A stretch of DNA of 32,614 nucleotides from Candidatus Thorarchaeota archaeon (GTDB lineage Archaea; Asgardarchaeota; Thorarchaeia; Thorarchaeales; Thorarchaeaceae), in NCBI GenBank assembly GCA_029858305.1, contig JAOUFI010000022.1:1-32614 (forward strand), written 5' to 3'. Positions within the stretch are counted from its first letter, which is position 1. Every line of letters starts with the position of its first letter. Below the pieces are notes generated by a model that made no database searches, was not told where the DNA came from, and saw nothing but the letters and a program-made list of their open reading frames with translations. Position numbers and translations under genes: made by a program. Below, one piece after another: positions 24,006-31,857 of this stretch.

Positions 24006-24350
24006 ATGACCGTCAACATGCAAGCATACTGTGGACTTGATTGCTCAGAGTGTCCAGCACGACTTGCCTATATCAATAATGATGACGAGCTACGGCAAGA
24101 AACAATCAAAAAGTGGAGCACACCAGAATTTCCGGTCACTTCAGATATTCTCGATTGTGAAGGATGTAAGTCTGATGGGCTTCACTTTGCATTCTGCTCC
24201 AAATGCAGTGTCCGTGGGTGCGCAGATAGTCGAGGTGTCGAAACCTGCGCACATTGTGATGATTATGGCTGTGATATACTAGAAGAATGGCTCTCTCATG
24301 TTGGAGAGAAGGGTAGAGAAACTCTAGAGAAGATCAGAGCCGCACTGTAG
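24006..24350 (+). CDS. DUF3795 cysteine-rich protein
   Basis: A 114-residue DUF3795 protein, opening MQAYCGLDCSECPARLAY, the hallmark of the family, followed by LDCEGCKSDGLHFAFCSKCSVRGCADSRGVETCAHCDDYGC. About twelve cysteines suggest two metal or iron-sulfur sites. Archaeal and bacterial members are common in anaerobes; function unknown. The C-terminal 25 residues form an amphipathic helix. It is followed after 23 bases by the DUF763 gene, with which it is probably cotranscribed. Confidence 0.88.
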   Translation: MTVNMQAYCGLDCSECPARLAYINNDDELRQETIKKWSTPEFPVTSDILDCEGCKSDGLHFAFCSKCSVRGCADSRGVETCAHCDDYGCDILEEWLSHVGEKGRETLEKIRAAL

Positions 24351-24373
24351 ATATTGTTCCAGGAGAAGACGAA

Positions 24374-25504
24374 TTGAAGAGAGCAGGTGTTGCTGGCCTC
24401 AAACTACACCCGGGCAAAGCGCCGCACTGGTTAGTGAAACGAATGATACCCATGGCCAGTGCTCTCTGCGAATTCATTGTGGACGAGTTTGGGACATCTG
24501 AACTTCTTCTGAGGTTGTCTGACCCGGTCTGGTTTCAAGCCCTCTCGAATGTTCTAGGCTATGATTGGGACAGTTCAGGTTCGACCACAGTGACATGTGG
24601 TGTATTGAGGTCTGCATTGAGCTTTGAAACTCATAACATGGTGGGTATTGGCGGTAAGGGTCTGGCATCAAAGAAGGTTCCGGAGCAACTTCGTGCTCTG
24701 GAGGACTATGGACTCGATGGCGCAGGTCTTGTTGAGATAAGTAAGGCGGTGGCAAAGGTTGACAATGCAGGGATTCAAGATGGATACCAGTTGTACCAGC
24801 ACCTTTTCTTTGTTGATAGCGAGGAAAACTGGACAGTTGTTCAGCAAGGATTAGACTATAATAACAATGATGCGCGCCGATACCATTGGACTGCAGAGGA
24901 AACTAAGAGCTACATTGACGAACCGCATACTGGTTTGATCTCAGGACAGATCAAGGATGTTGCGTTGGATATGACATCAAAGAACTCCAGTGCGTGCCGC
25001 AAAGTCAGCATCGATATTGTCAAGGAAGATCCTGCGAGGGTCAGGAGGTACTTTGAAAATATTAAATCATATGGCGAATCAACATTGATACAATGGCTTG
25101 GAGATGATGGTCAGGCAAGTACACTTCCGTCATACAAGGTAGTTCCTACGAAGATGAATTGGAACGCTGTCAGAGAGGCGTATGAAACTCAACCTGATGA
25201 CTATGAGGGTATCCTTTTCATGGATGGTTTTGGACCCGCAACTATTCGTGGTCTTTCTTTGATTTCAGAGATGATCTTTGGCACTCCGCCATCATGGTCA
25301 GATCCTGTACGTATGTGTTTTGCCTTTGGAGGAAAAGATGGTGTTCCATTTCCGGTTCCAAGGAAAGACTATGACAGAGCAATAGAGTTCATGGAGCAGG
25401 CGTTGAATGATGCAAAAATGGGGAGACGAGACAAAGTTCTCGGTCTCCAACGCTTGCGAAAGTTTGCACCACCCATACTTCGGAACGCAGAGATGGCAGT
25501 ATGA
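24374..25504 (+). CDS. DUF763 family protein
   Basis: A 376-residue member of DUF763 (COG1415). Recognisable conserved blocks in order: AGLKLHPGKAPHWLVKRM (7-24), SELLLRLSDPVWFQALSNVLGYDWDSSG, GIGGKGLASKKVPEQL, KVDNAGIQDGYQLYQHLFFVD, WTVVQQGLDYNNNDARRYHW, and FMDGFGPATIRGLSLISEMIFG near the C-terminus, which looks like a helix-hairpin-helix. The HhH and many conserved polar residues hint at nucleic-acid binding, but no activity is established as far as I know. Start is TTG with AGGAG at 8 bases. It follows the DUF3795 gene. Confidence 0.93.
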   Translation: MKRAGVAGLKLHPGKAPHWLVKRMIPMASALCEFIVDEFGTSELLLRLSDPVWFQALSNVLGYDWDSSGSTTVTCGVLRSALSFETHNMVGIGGKGLASKKVPEQLRALEDYGLDGAGLVEISKAVAKVDNAGIQDGYQLYQHLFFVDSEENWTVVQQGLDYNNNDARRYHWTAEETKSYIDEPHTGLISGQIKDVALDMTSKNSSACRKVSIDIVKEDPARVRRYFENIKSYGESTLIQWLGDDGQASTLPSYKVVPTKMNWNAVREAYETQPDDYEGILFMDGFGPATIRGLSLISEMIFGTPPSWSDPVRMCFAFGGKDGVPFPVPRKDYDRAIEFMEQALNDAKMGRRDKVLGLQRLRKFAPPILRNAEMAV

Positions 25505-25549
25505 ACAAACCAAAGGACTCAATTTATCGTGTGTATTATACGAACTGCT

Positions 25550-26380
25550 ATGATTGAAGTTGAACCATTCAATGAACACATAACCTGTATCAAAACTGCA
25601 ACTGAACAGGATGGCTCAGCTATAATGTTCGTCTACGCATTTCTTGTTGGAGATGCACTTTTCGATGTTGGTTGTGCCAATGCAATTGATGAGGTACGTG
25701 AGTTTGCAGATCGGAATGAAATCAATCATGTATATGTATCTCACTCCCATGAGGATCATGTGGGTTGTTTAAAGATCTTTGAGGGGAGAGCAACAATATA
25801 TGCTAACGAGCTCACCCAGAAGGTCTTGCGAGCCCCTCCTCAGTATGGTGAGTTCTTCAATTACGTTTGGGGACAACCGGAGGCTGTTTCAGACTTGAGT
25901 CCCATACCAAATAGATTCTCTATTGGAGACCTTGATTTTGAGGTAATACCTGTACCTGGACACACCATGGAAATGATTGGATTCTATGAACCAGAACGAA
26001 AATGGTTCTTCTCAGCAGATGCGGTTCCATTGCCATCAAAGAAGAAGATTGCAATGCCAGATGAGAATATCCCTCAGATGGTCGCTACAATGGAAAAGTT
26101 GGTAGCCATGGATATCGATATTCTCTTTGACTCTCACAGGGGACCAATTGAATCACCTCAGAAGCACATTCAGACAAGAATTGATTACATCAAAGAAATT
26201 CAACACAAGGCTTTGGAGTTACATCAATCGGGAAAATCGATTGAGGATATACAGCAGATTCTCGAATTAGAAGGTCCTTGGTACCTAGAACTGACGAAGA
26301 GCCGATTTGGTATTGATTTCTTCATCAAATCGGTCCTCTTTGACAAGATTGTAGTCGAACAGCCCCTAACAGATTCTTAA
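25550..26380 (+). CDS. Metallo-beta-lactamase-fold hydrolase
   Basis: A 276-residue MBL-fold protein with the metal-binding signature HSHEDH (65-70), VPGHTMEM (next His), FFSADAV (bridging Asp) and FDSHRG (last His). The core is followed by a C-terminal helical stretch (about 205-276) with SGKSIEDIQQILELEGPWYLELTKSRFG. The wide substrate range of the fold (thioesters, lactones, phosphoesters, sulfur compounds) prevents a specific call. A GTG at 25529 could add 7 residues, but the ATG at 25550 is preferred because the earlier start lies in a TATA-like stretch (GTATTATA). About 45 bases follow the DUF763 stop. Confidence 0.88.
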   Translation: MIEVEPFNEHITCIKTATEQDGSAIMFVYAFLVGDALFDVGCANAIDEVREFADRNEINHVYVSHSHEDHVGCLKIFEGRATIYANELTQKVLRAPPQYGEFFNYVWGQPEAVSDLSPIPNRFSIGDLDFEVIPVPGHTMEMIGFYEPERKWFFSADAVPLPSKKKIAMPDENIPQMVATMEKLVAMDIDILFDSHRGPIESPQKHIQTRIDYIKEIQHKALELHQSGKSIEDIQQILELEGPWYLELTKSRFGIDFFIKSVLFDKIVVEQPLTDS

Positions 26381-26405
26381 ATAGCACAAAAAGTGAATAG
26401 CATGT

Positions 26406-26723
26406 ATGTCTCTCTTAATCCCTCTAGTTATCGCAGGGATTGTTGCAGTCGTTCTTGTGATGATGATTCCGTCCCTTGTCACCCATACAATAGGGCAGCT
26501 TCTCTTGGGCAGACTGGATGACTATGAAGGTTGGTGCTACTACGGCAAGTTGCTTGAGAGAACGGGGCATCATCTTCAAGCCTACAATGCATATTTGAAA
26601 TCGATAGAAATCAATCCTGCTTATTCTGAAGCACATGAACGTCTTGATAATCTTATATTAAGAATGCAGAACTCCGGGGATTCAAAAGATTCCCTGTACC
26701 AACCGGACCTGGACTCAAATTGA
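26406..26723 (+). CDS. Membrane-anchored TPR protein
   Basis: A 105-residue protein with an N-terminal membrane helix (about 3-25, LLIPLVIAGIVAVVLVMMIP) and one to one-and-a-half TPR units, YEGWCYYGKLLERTGHHLQAYNAYLKS followed by IEINPAYSEAHERL. The tail is polar. TPRs make protein-protein contacts, here likely on the cytoplasmic side. It follows the MBL gene closely and is convergent with the large TPR gene, 3 bases from its stop. Partner unknown. Confidence 0.75.
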   Translation: MSLLIPLVIAGIVAVVLVMMIPSLVTHTIGQLLLGRLDDYEGWCYYGKLLERTGHHLQAYNAYLKSIEINPAYSEAHERLDNLILRMQNSGDSKDSLYQPDLDSN

Positions 26724-26726
26724 GGA

Positions 26727-27869
26727 TTAGCGCTTCTTTCTTCGGAACTCGTGACGGTCAGATAATCGACGGGTCAACTTCTCATCCTCTCGCTGAGCTT
26801 TTGCAACCTTCTTCAGCTTGCTGCAGTTAATCCGAGCTGCTCTTCCAAGAACTGTGACTCGCTCAGCCTCTCTATCATCGCCCCTTGCCTTGTAGAGTTT
26901 TCTTGCCTTCTCCCATGCTTCCTCAGCATTACAGTAATCATCCATTCGTGCGAAAGCGGTTGCTTTTGCATCAAAGATGTCAGGATCATCCTTAACGAGT
27001 CCAGTGAGGTCATTGAAAATTCTAATAGCTTCATTCCATTCTTCCTGCTCCATTAGGATGAAGCCTAGATTGCGCATTGCAGTTGGGTACTGTCTTTTTC
27101 GTATCAGTGCTCTACGCAGATGTGTGACAGCATCATCAAGCTTGCCATCCTTATACGCAACCATGCCCATGGTGTTCTCAACACTTGCATTTGTCGGATC
27201 TATCTCAGAGGCTTTCTTGAGGCACTTCATAGCAGACTTATGTTTTCCTGCACGAAGGTTAACATCGCCAAGAATGAGCCAAGCCTCTGCGTTCTCCGGC
27301 TCTAACTTTGTAGCAGTTTCTGCAGACTTTAGGGCATCGGAGTGTTGATCACTCATAGCTAAAGCTATCGCCCTTCGGATAAATGCTGGTACTAGGTCAT
27401 CTTTCAGTTCAAGTGCAGTCTTGTAGCTCTGGTCAGCGTGTTTGAAATCACCGAGCTCCAACTGCAGGTCACCAATCCGAAGCCAGATCCCCCATTCATT
27501 CTGTACAGACTCACTAAGTCTTCGATAACAGTCCAGCTCGTCTTCCGAACGTCCAAGTACTCTAAGAGCAACCGCCTTATCCCTTAGAATCTCAAAATCA
27601 TCAGGATTGAGTTTTTGTGCATTTTCGAAGGCTTTGAGAGCCTCATTAGCCTTTTCCGGTCCGATTGATAATAAGATACGACCCCGGTTGGAGTGTGCTG
27701 GTGTGAGATTTGGATTCAACCGAATTGCTTGATCTAAGCAGCGAAGTGCTTCCCCCCACTCTTGTTTTTGAGCATGTAGAACCCCTTTTGTATTCCAGGC
27801 AGATGCATCACCAGGACTGCTTTTTAGATGATTGTCTACAGCTCTGAGTGTTTCGTCAAGGTTTTCCAT
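26727..27869 (-). CDS. Tetratricopeptide-repeat protein
   Basis: A 380-residue soluble protein made almost wholly of TPRs, about nine in tandem, for example AWNTKGVLHAQKQEWGEALR, AHSNRGRILLSIGPEKANEA, IWLRIGDLQLELGDFKHADQ and AWLILGDVNLRAGKHKSAMK. The consensus positions (W/L, G, A, P) are well kept. The C-terminal 40 residues are very basic (RREDEKLTRRLSDRHEFRRKKR-like) and may bind nucleic acid or acidic partners. No signal peptide. ATG 27869 is preferred to GTG 27878. Role unknown; it is a scaffold or adaptor by family. Confidence 0.9.
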   Translation of the reverse strand: MENLDETLRAVDNHLKSSPGDASAWNTKGVLHAQKQEWGEALRCLDQAIRLNPNLTPAHSNRGRILLSIGPEKANEALKAFENAQKLNPDDFEILRDKAVALRVLGRSEDELDCYRRLSESVQNEWGIWLRIGDLQLELGDFKHADQSYKTALELKDDLVPAFIRRAIALAMSDQHSDALKSAETATKLEPENAEAWLILGDVNLRAGKHKSAMKCLKKASEIDPTNASVENTMGMVAYKDGKLDDAVTHLRRALIRKRQYPTAMRNLGFILMEQEEWNEAIRIFNDLTGLVKDDPDIFDAKATAFARMDDYCNAEEAWEKARKLYKARGDDREAERVTVLGRAARINCSKLKKVAKAQREDEKLTRRLSDRHEFRRKKR

Positions 27870-27937
27870 GGGAATCACGTTCTATGCTGTAAGTTGTACA
27901 CAAAAGGGTTGAGATGCCGCCTACGAAGAATACAAGT

Positions 27938-27946
27938 GCTTAATTG
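27938..27946 (+). promoter_or_regulatory. TATA box of the HAD gene
   Basis: GCTTAATTG, centred about 22 bases before the ATG at 27964. No ribosome binding site intervenes, so the gene is probably leaderless. Confidence 0.45.
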
Positions 27947-27963
27947 TCAAATCATTAGAGACC

Positions 27964-28698
27964 ATGAAACTCGGTAATATTCGTGCTATCATCTTCGATC
28001 TTGGAGGTACGCTCTACAAACCAGAATCAGATCTCTGTGGACTGACTAGAGAGTTCATGAACGATGTACGTGCTGTGGATCTTACAGAGCATTCAGACAC
28101 TCATATCATTAGAGCTCTTGTCGCACCGACCGACTGGTTATGGAATTATATGATCGAGAACAATGTACCTTCCAACTGGCAACCAACTACCGAGATATGG
28201 ATAGAGTACGACAGACTTCTACTATCATCTTTGGGTGTTGCTGAGAATCTCGATACGATAGCTGTTGCGTACCAGACTAAATGGGACAAGTTCTTTGAAG
28301 ATAGTCGACCAACCTTGCTCAGTGGTGTCAAGCCTGTACTTGAAACTCTACATGATCGAGGATTCAGACTTGGAATTGCCTCAAACAGATATACAGACCC
28401 TACGCGACTTTTGAAAGAGGACTCGATATTCCACCTGTTTGATGCAATTGAATACACGAACGTGCCTGGTTATGCCAAGCCGTCACCATACATGCTTTTG
28501 CGTGCAGCAGACAAATGCGGACTTAATCCAAGAAAGTGTGCATATGTTGGGAATATTGTGGACAATGACCTCATCGCAGCTCAACGAGCCGGTATGGTTC
28601 CAATCCTCCTGTCATGGTGTGATCCTGAAGAAGTCGAGAAGATCACTATTGACACTATTGTCATAGATAACATATCCGATCTCTTGGAAATTCTGTAA
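27964..28698 (+). CDS. HAD-superfamily hydrolase
   Basis: A 244-residue HAD hydrolase with an alpha-helical cap. Motif I is FDLGGTLY (11-18) with nucleophile D12; the usual second Asp two residues on is Gly14. Motif II is GIASNRYTDP, motif III GYAKPSPYMLLRAAD with the Lys, and motif IV YVGNIVDNDLIAAQRAGM. The missing second Asp is tolerated in some HAD subgroups but weakens a simple phosphatase assignment; dehalogenase-like or other use of the fold is possible. The cap region (about 20-100) is typical in size. Stand-alone gene with its own promoter. Confidence 0.88.
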   Translation: MKLGNIRAIIFDLGGTLYKPESDLCGLTREFMNDVRAVDLTEHSDTHIIRALVAPTDWLWNYMIENNVPSNWQPTTEIWIEYDRLLLSSLGVAENLDTIAVAYQTKWDKFFEDSRPTLLSGVKPVLETLHDRGFRLGIASNRYTDPTRLLKEDSIFHLFDAIEYTNVPGYAKPSPYMLLRAADKCGLNPRKCAYVGNIVDNDLIAAQRAGMVPILLSWCDPEEVEKITIDTIVIDNISDLLEIL

Positions 28699-28765
28699 CA
28701 ACCATTGGAGAGAGGAATACCTTCATTATGTCTAATATTTCTCTGAAAGGGCGGGTGAATGCTCC

Positions 28766-29521
28766 TTGAAACAAAGAATCTTCGCACTTCTATTGCTAAC
28801 TGTCGTCGCTATTTCGACTATATCGATATCAGTCGAAGCACAGACTAACACACTTGAGTGGGGTGTGAGTGTCGATGATGAGTTCACCTACGTGCTTCAG
28901 AGAGCCTACTTTGTAGATCCAGCATACATGGTAGTTGTTGAAGAAGACCTCCCCTATATCACATATCTACCAGTCGGCGAAAAAGCTACAATGAGAGCGG
29001 CTGAGTTTGACGCTATTCCGAGCCTAATCAACGAATCGTCACAAATGCCCTTAGCATATTGTGACCTCGTACGAGCAAATGACTCAGTTTCCATTGCGAC
29101 CAACCAGACTGGATTTATTGTTCCGATAGGTGACTGGAACTTCCTGACAGAGATTGCTAACATTACTGGACTTCACGGAGTGACCCTCATTGATACTGCT
29201 GATGAGTGGGGTACGGTGGGCACAGGCACGTTTCAAGCGGGAGATGGGAGTATAATCTCAATCTATATTGAAGTACGCTATGAGAAGGAAAATGGAACTT
29301 TGAACTATCTAAGACATAAGTATGCTACTCTGGGCACAGACTTGATAGATGTGGTTCTTGTAAACTGGCACGATGGTATGCCCACAGTGATTGGCGCAGA
29401 GATTCAACTATCAACGATACTCATTATTGTTATCGGCGGAGTAGTTGGAATTATCATTGCCTTTATAGTAATTCAGTGGTATAGGAGCAAGAAACCGATT
29501 GTACGGAAACTAGGAGAGTGA
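28766..29521 (+). CDS. Secreted/anchored protein of unknown function
   Basis: A 251-residue protein with an N-terminal signal peptide (KQRIFALLLLTVVAISTISISVEAQ, about 2-26), an outside domain of about 185 residues, and a C-terminal membrane helix (STILIIVIGGVVGIIIAFIVIQWY) followed by a short basic cytoplasmic tail (RSKKPIVRKLGE). The outside part shows no known motif but contains an NGTLNYLRHKYATLG stretch resembling the repeated secreted domains seen in other Asgard proteins. TTG start with GGTGA at 7 bases. Its stop overlaps an alternative start of the chagasin-like gene downstream. Confidence 0.7.
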   Translation: MKQRIFALLLLTVVAISTISISVEAQTNTLEWGVSVDDEFTYVLQRAYFVDPAYMVVVEEDLPYITYLPVGEKATMRAAEFDAIPSLINESSQMPLAYCDLVRANDSVSIATNQTGFIVPIGDWNFLTEIANITGLHGVTLIDTADEWGTVGTGTFQAGDGSIISIYIEVRYEKENGTLNYLRHKYATLGTDLIDVVLVNWHDGMPTVIGAEIQLSTILIIVIGGVVGIIIAFIVIQWYRSKKPIVRKLGE

Positions 29522-29526
29522 CATTG

Positions 29527-29874
29527 ATGAAACCTGATAAAGAAGATATTCCAAGGATACTGTGTGCTGGAGATGATAGTGTACTCACATTCTCTGTGGG
29601 AGACAAGTTCTACTATCAGTTCCACCGTCACGGGTCAGTTGGCGAGGATGCCCAATTCACGATTAGAGACCCCTCAGTCATATCTCATGAACGAACAGAA
29701 ACAGAGTATCTGCATCCAGAAAATTTGAAAAAGCCGGGATGGACCGGGGGAGACGCGGAGAAAGGAAGATGGTACTTTAAGGCACTCAAACCAGGAGAAA
29801 CCACAATTGTCATTGAAGAAGTATTCCGGTCTGAGATAGAGAGCAGATGTACAATCAATATTGTTGTTGAATGA
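29527..29874 (+). CDS. Chagasin-like (I42) immunoglobulin-fold protein
   Basis: A 115-residue beta-rich protein. The segment PGWTGGDAEKGRWYFKALKPGETTIVIEEVF (about 71-101 in the longest frame) resembles the chagasin/protease-inhibitor I42 pattern of a Gly-rich loop, then a strand ending FKALKPGxTTI and an acidic/basic closing strand. A cysteine-protease inhibitor is therefore possible, but the first inhibitor loop (NPTTGY) is not visible and the protein lacks a signal peptide. Starts at ATG 29527 with AGGAG about 10 bases upstream; GTG 29518 and TTG 29524 are alternatives. Coupled to the anchored-protein gene. Confidence 0.6.
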   Translation: MKPDKEDIPRILCAGDDSVLTFSVGDKFYYQFHRHGSVGEDAQFTIRDPSVISHERTETEYLHPENLKKPGWTGGDAEKGRWYFKALKPGETTIVIEEVFRSEIESRCTINIVVE

Positions 29875-29877
29875 TAG

Positions 29878-30621
29878 TTAACCCTTGAAACCCCACAAAA
29901 ATGTGTATCCAGCGGAGTAGGTGAGTTCCTCTCCCCTGTGATAGGCATCTCTCAATTCAATCAAACCACGATTGTAGTCATCATCAGATATCTTATGGAG
30001 CATGGAATAACCACGCTTGGAAACCGTAGTGAGATAATCCTCTCCAAGTCGCACTGGCCGAAATGTGTACACTTGGGGATCAACTCGATGAAATCCCGCG
30101 GAATGCATCGAACCTTCAAGCACATCAATGTCAGGGTAGCGAACTTGGTCCACTTTTATTGTTGCAGGGAAGAATCGTGATGTCATCCGACTCTCTATCT
30201 GTCTATGGGACTGTGTGACTATACAGAGCCTCCCGGGATCTCTCAGAACTCGAAATAACTCACTGATGGCTTTATCCAAGTCAGGAAGATGATGTACAAC
30301 CTCAGTCATGAATACAAACTCAAAGGATTCGTCAGAAAAGGGAAGAGCATCAGCTGGAGACTGAAGCAGAGGGAGCGAATGAGATTTCGCAATTGCCTCT
30401 TTCAGCATGCCAAGGGATAGATCAAGACCAACCACACATGAACCGGAGGCAGCTGCTAGGAGGAGAGTGTTGTTGCCAGTGCCACATCCAACATCCAAGA
30501 CTCTGGTTTCTTTTGATAACGATATCCCATTTAGAATCTGGTGAACCATCTCAGGGTCTCCCACACGTACCTTGTCATAGACTTGTGAAACTTGATCATA
30601 GTCGATGGTCTTATCATCCAT
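29878..30621 (-). CDS. SAM-dependent methyltransferase (class I)
   Basis: A 247-residue enzyme with an N-terminal YDQVSQVYDKVR helix, motif I VLDVGCGTGNNTLL, the acidic VVGLDLSLGML, motif with ADALPFSDESFEFVFMTEVVHHL, and the VLRDPGRLCIVTQSHRQ strand. This is the UbiE/Methyltransf_11 pattern. The C-terminal half (SRFFPATIKVDQVRY and further) is the substrate region and is not recognised. ATG start with AGGA just upstream. Convergent with the chagasin-like gene. A region of inverted repeats lies upstream. Confidence 0.87.
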   Translation of the reverse strand: MDDKTIDYDQVSQVYDKVRVGDPEMVHQILNGISLSKETRVLDVGCGTGNNTLLLAAASGSCVVGLDLSLGMLKEAIAKSHSLPLLQSPADALPFSDESFEFVFMTEVVHHLPDLDKAISELFRVLRDPGRLCIVTQSHRQIESRMTSRFFPATIKVDQVRYPDIDVLEGSMHSAGFHRVDPQVYTFRPVRLGEDYLTTVSKRGYSMLHKISDDDYNRGLIELRDAYHRGEELTYSAGYTFLWGFKG

Positions 30622-30674
30622 TTCCTGTCGATCTAGAGATAGTCTATTCTCGATAAAACTATTGAGAAACAGTT

Positions 30675-30735
30675 CTCTCTTTCAATCTATCAAAAGAGAG
30701 TGGCAAGAAAGTGACAGGGTCCTGAATGGACCCTG
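30675..30735. repeat. Two inverted repeats between a regulator and a methyltransferase gene
   Basis: CTCTCTTT (30675-30682) with AAAGAGAG (30693-30700), loop 10; and CAGGGTCC (30715-30722) with GGACCCTG (30728-30735), loop 5. Both have exact 8-base arms. They lie downstream of the HxlR-type regulator and upstream of the methyltransferase on the minus strand, so they could be operators of the methyltransferase promoter or RNA hairpins at the end of the regulator transcript. Confidence 0.5.
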
Positions 30736-30743
30736 ATCAAATC

Positions 30744-30749
30744 AAAAAA
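30744..30749 (-). terminator. T-run terminator of the HxlR-type regulator
   Basis: Six T in a row on the minus strand, starting 5 bases after the regulator's stop codon, followed by the 8-base hairpin at 30715-30735. This fits archaeal T-tract termination. Confidence 0.5.
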
Positions 30750-30754
30750 GATCC

Positions 30755-31135
30755 TTAGCAGGCAGATATGCTATCGTGGAAATTATTTTCCAGGGGAGCT
30801 CTTTCCGCCAGGTGGCGTATCTGGAGAAGGTGCCTGTAGAGCTGTTGACCTGCGTAAGTCAGGCTGTATTCTGCTTTCGGAGGAGAGTGTTCATGCACAG
30901 TCCCTTCGACAATACCAATCTGTGTGAGGTCTGAGAGACATTTTGAGATTGTGGAAACGCTTAGTTTCTTGCCACTACTCGAATCAATGCTGTTTCTCAG
31001 CTCATGTACATCGGTATTGTATGAACGCTCACCGAGCGCGATAATGAGAGGGACAGTACAGGGGCGCCCCAGATGAGAAAACATCTCAGTCAATGGGGAA
31101 GATATGTTTGATTCATTCGTTCTATTAACATTCAT
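30755..31135 (-). CDS. HxlR-type winged-helix regulator
   Basis: A winged helix-turn-helix protein of 126 residues. The pattern MFSHLGRPCTVPLIIALGERSYNTDVHELRNSI followed by KLSVSTISKCLSDLTQIGIVEGTVHEHSPPKAEYSLTYAGQQLYRHLLQIR is the HxlR/MarR-like layout, including the sensor-like cysteine (C in GRPC) near the N-terminus and the P-x-x-x-E-Y-x-L-T-x-x-G signature. It binds DNA as a dimer; the target is unknown, but the inverted repeats at 30675-30735 beside it are natural candidates. ATG 31135 is preferred to a TTG at 31144. A long AT-rich stretch upstream (31145-31200) holds TATA-like sequence. Confidence 0.82.
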   Translation of the reverse strand: MNVNRTNESNISSPLTEMFSHLGRPCTVPLIIALGERSYNTDVHELRNSIDSSSGKKLSVSTISKCLSDLTQIGIVEGTVHEHSPPKAEYSLTYAGQQLYRHLLQIRHLAERAPLENNFHDSISAC

Positions 31136-31329
31136 AATTAGCAATCGCCAACTTAGTATACAATTTTACAATGATTTTATTTAATACTTTACATTGCTTA
31201 TTTAGCAGTCTATGAGTTCTTTGTAGGTCATTTTGACAAACGCCTGTAAAAAAGTGAATGCAAACCGGGCTTCTAATAAATCAATATTATTCATAAGGCA
31301 CGATGACTAACGAGTTACGGTGAACTTGG

Positions 31330-31815
31330 GTGAGTAGGAAGTATGTGGATATCTCACGTGAGGAATTTGAAGAAGTCATGGCGCCATATAGGGCAAAGAC
31401 ATCCATCCGCTCAGTCGAGGGCGAGATAGTCTATCGCATACCACTGAAGAATGACCTATCCATCTGGGTATACTCCACAGTCAATCCTATGAGTGGTATG
31501 TCGCGAGAGCGGGGAGCTGATGCCATTAGAATGGTCCTGATGTATAAGAATAGTAAGGCAGTCATGAAGGAAACCAAAACACTTCGAACATCCAACTGGG
31601 CAAAGAATCTACAGGATAAAATCAAAGACATGACTGAGAAGACAACCGAGTATCTTTGTCCTTGGGGGCATCCACTCGTCAAGAGGACTGGGAAAGGTGG
31701 AAAGGGCTCATTCTATGGCTGTGCTAATTTTCCTGATTGCTCGTATACTTACAAGGGGGAGAAACGTCTCTCAGACATCTATGACCCTAAGAATATACCA
31801 CCTCGACAGGGATAG
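31330..31815 (+). CDS. Topoisomerase-type zinc-finger protein
   Basis: A 161-residue protein. Residues 1-105 form an unrecognised alpha/beta domain (VDISREEFEEVMAPYRAKTS, then GADAIRMVLMYKNSKAV and LRTSNWAKNLQDKIKDM) often found in bacteria joined to this finger. Residues 110-140 are the C-terminal finger of topoisomerase I, CPWGHPLVKRTGKGGKG followed by FYGCANFPDC; the second ligand of the usual CxxC pair is missing and H114 may replace it. Probably a DNA- or RNA-binding accessory protein. GTG start without a strong ribosome binding site; the upstream region holds TATA-like AATATTATTC (31282-31291). Confidence 0.78.
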   Translation: MSRKYVDISREEFEEVMAPYRAKTSIRSVEGEIVYRIPLKNDLSIWVYSTVNPMSGMSRERGADAIRMVLMYKNSKAVMKETKTLRTSNWAKNLQDKIKDMTEKTTEYLCPWGHPLVKRTGKGGKGSFYGCANFPDCSYTYKGEKRLSDIYDPKNIPPRQG

Positions 31816-31857
31816 TAATTGCTGAGTTCATGATCTATCTTCATTACAACTTAACGG

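Noticed and set aside
31303..31323. Six-codon leader peptide before the zinc-finger gene
   Set aside because: Too short to judge, no ribosome binding site, and no attenuator structure follows.
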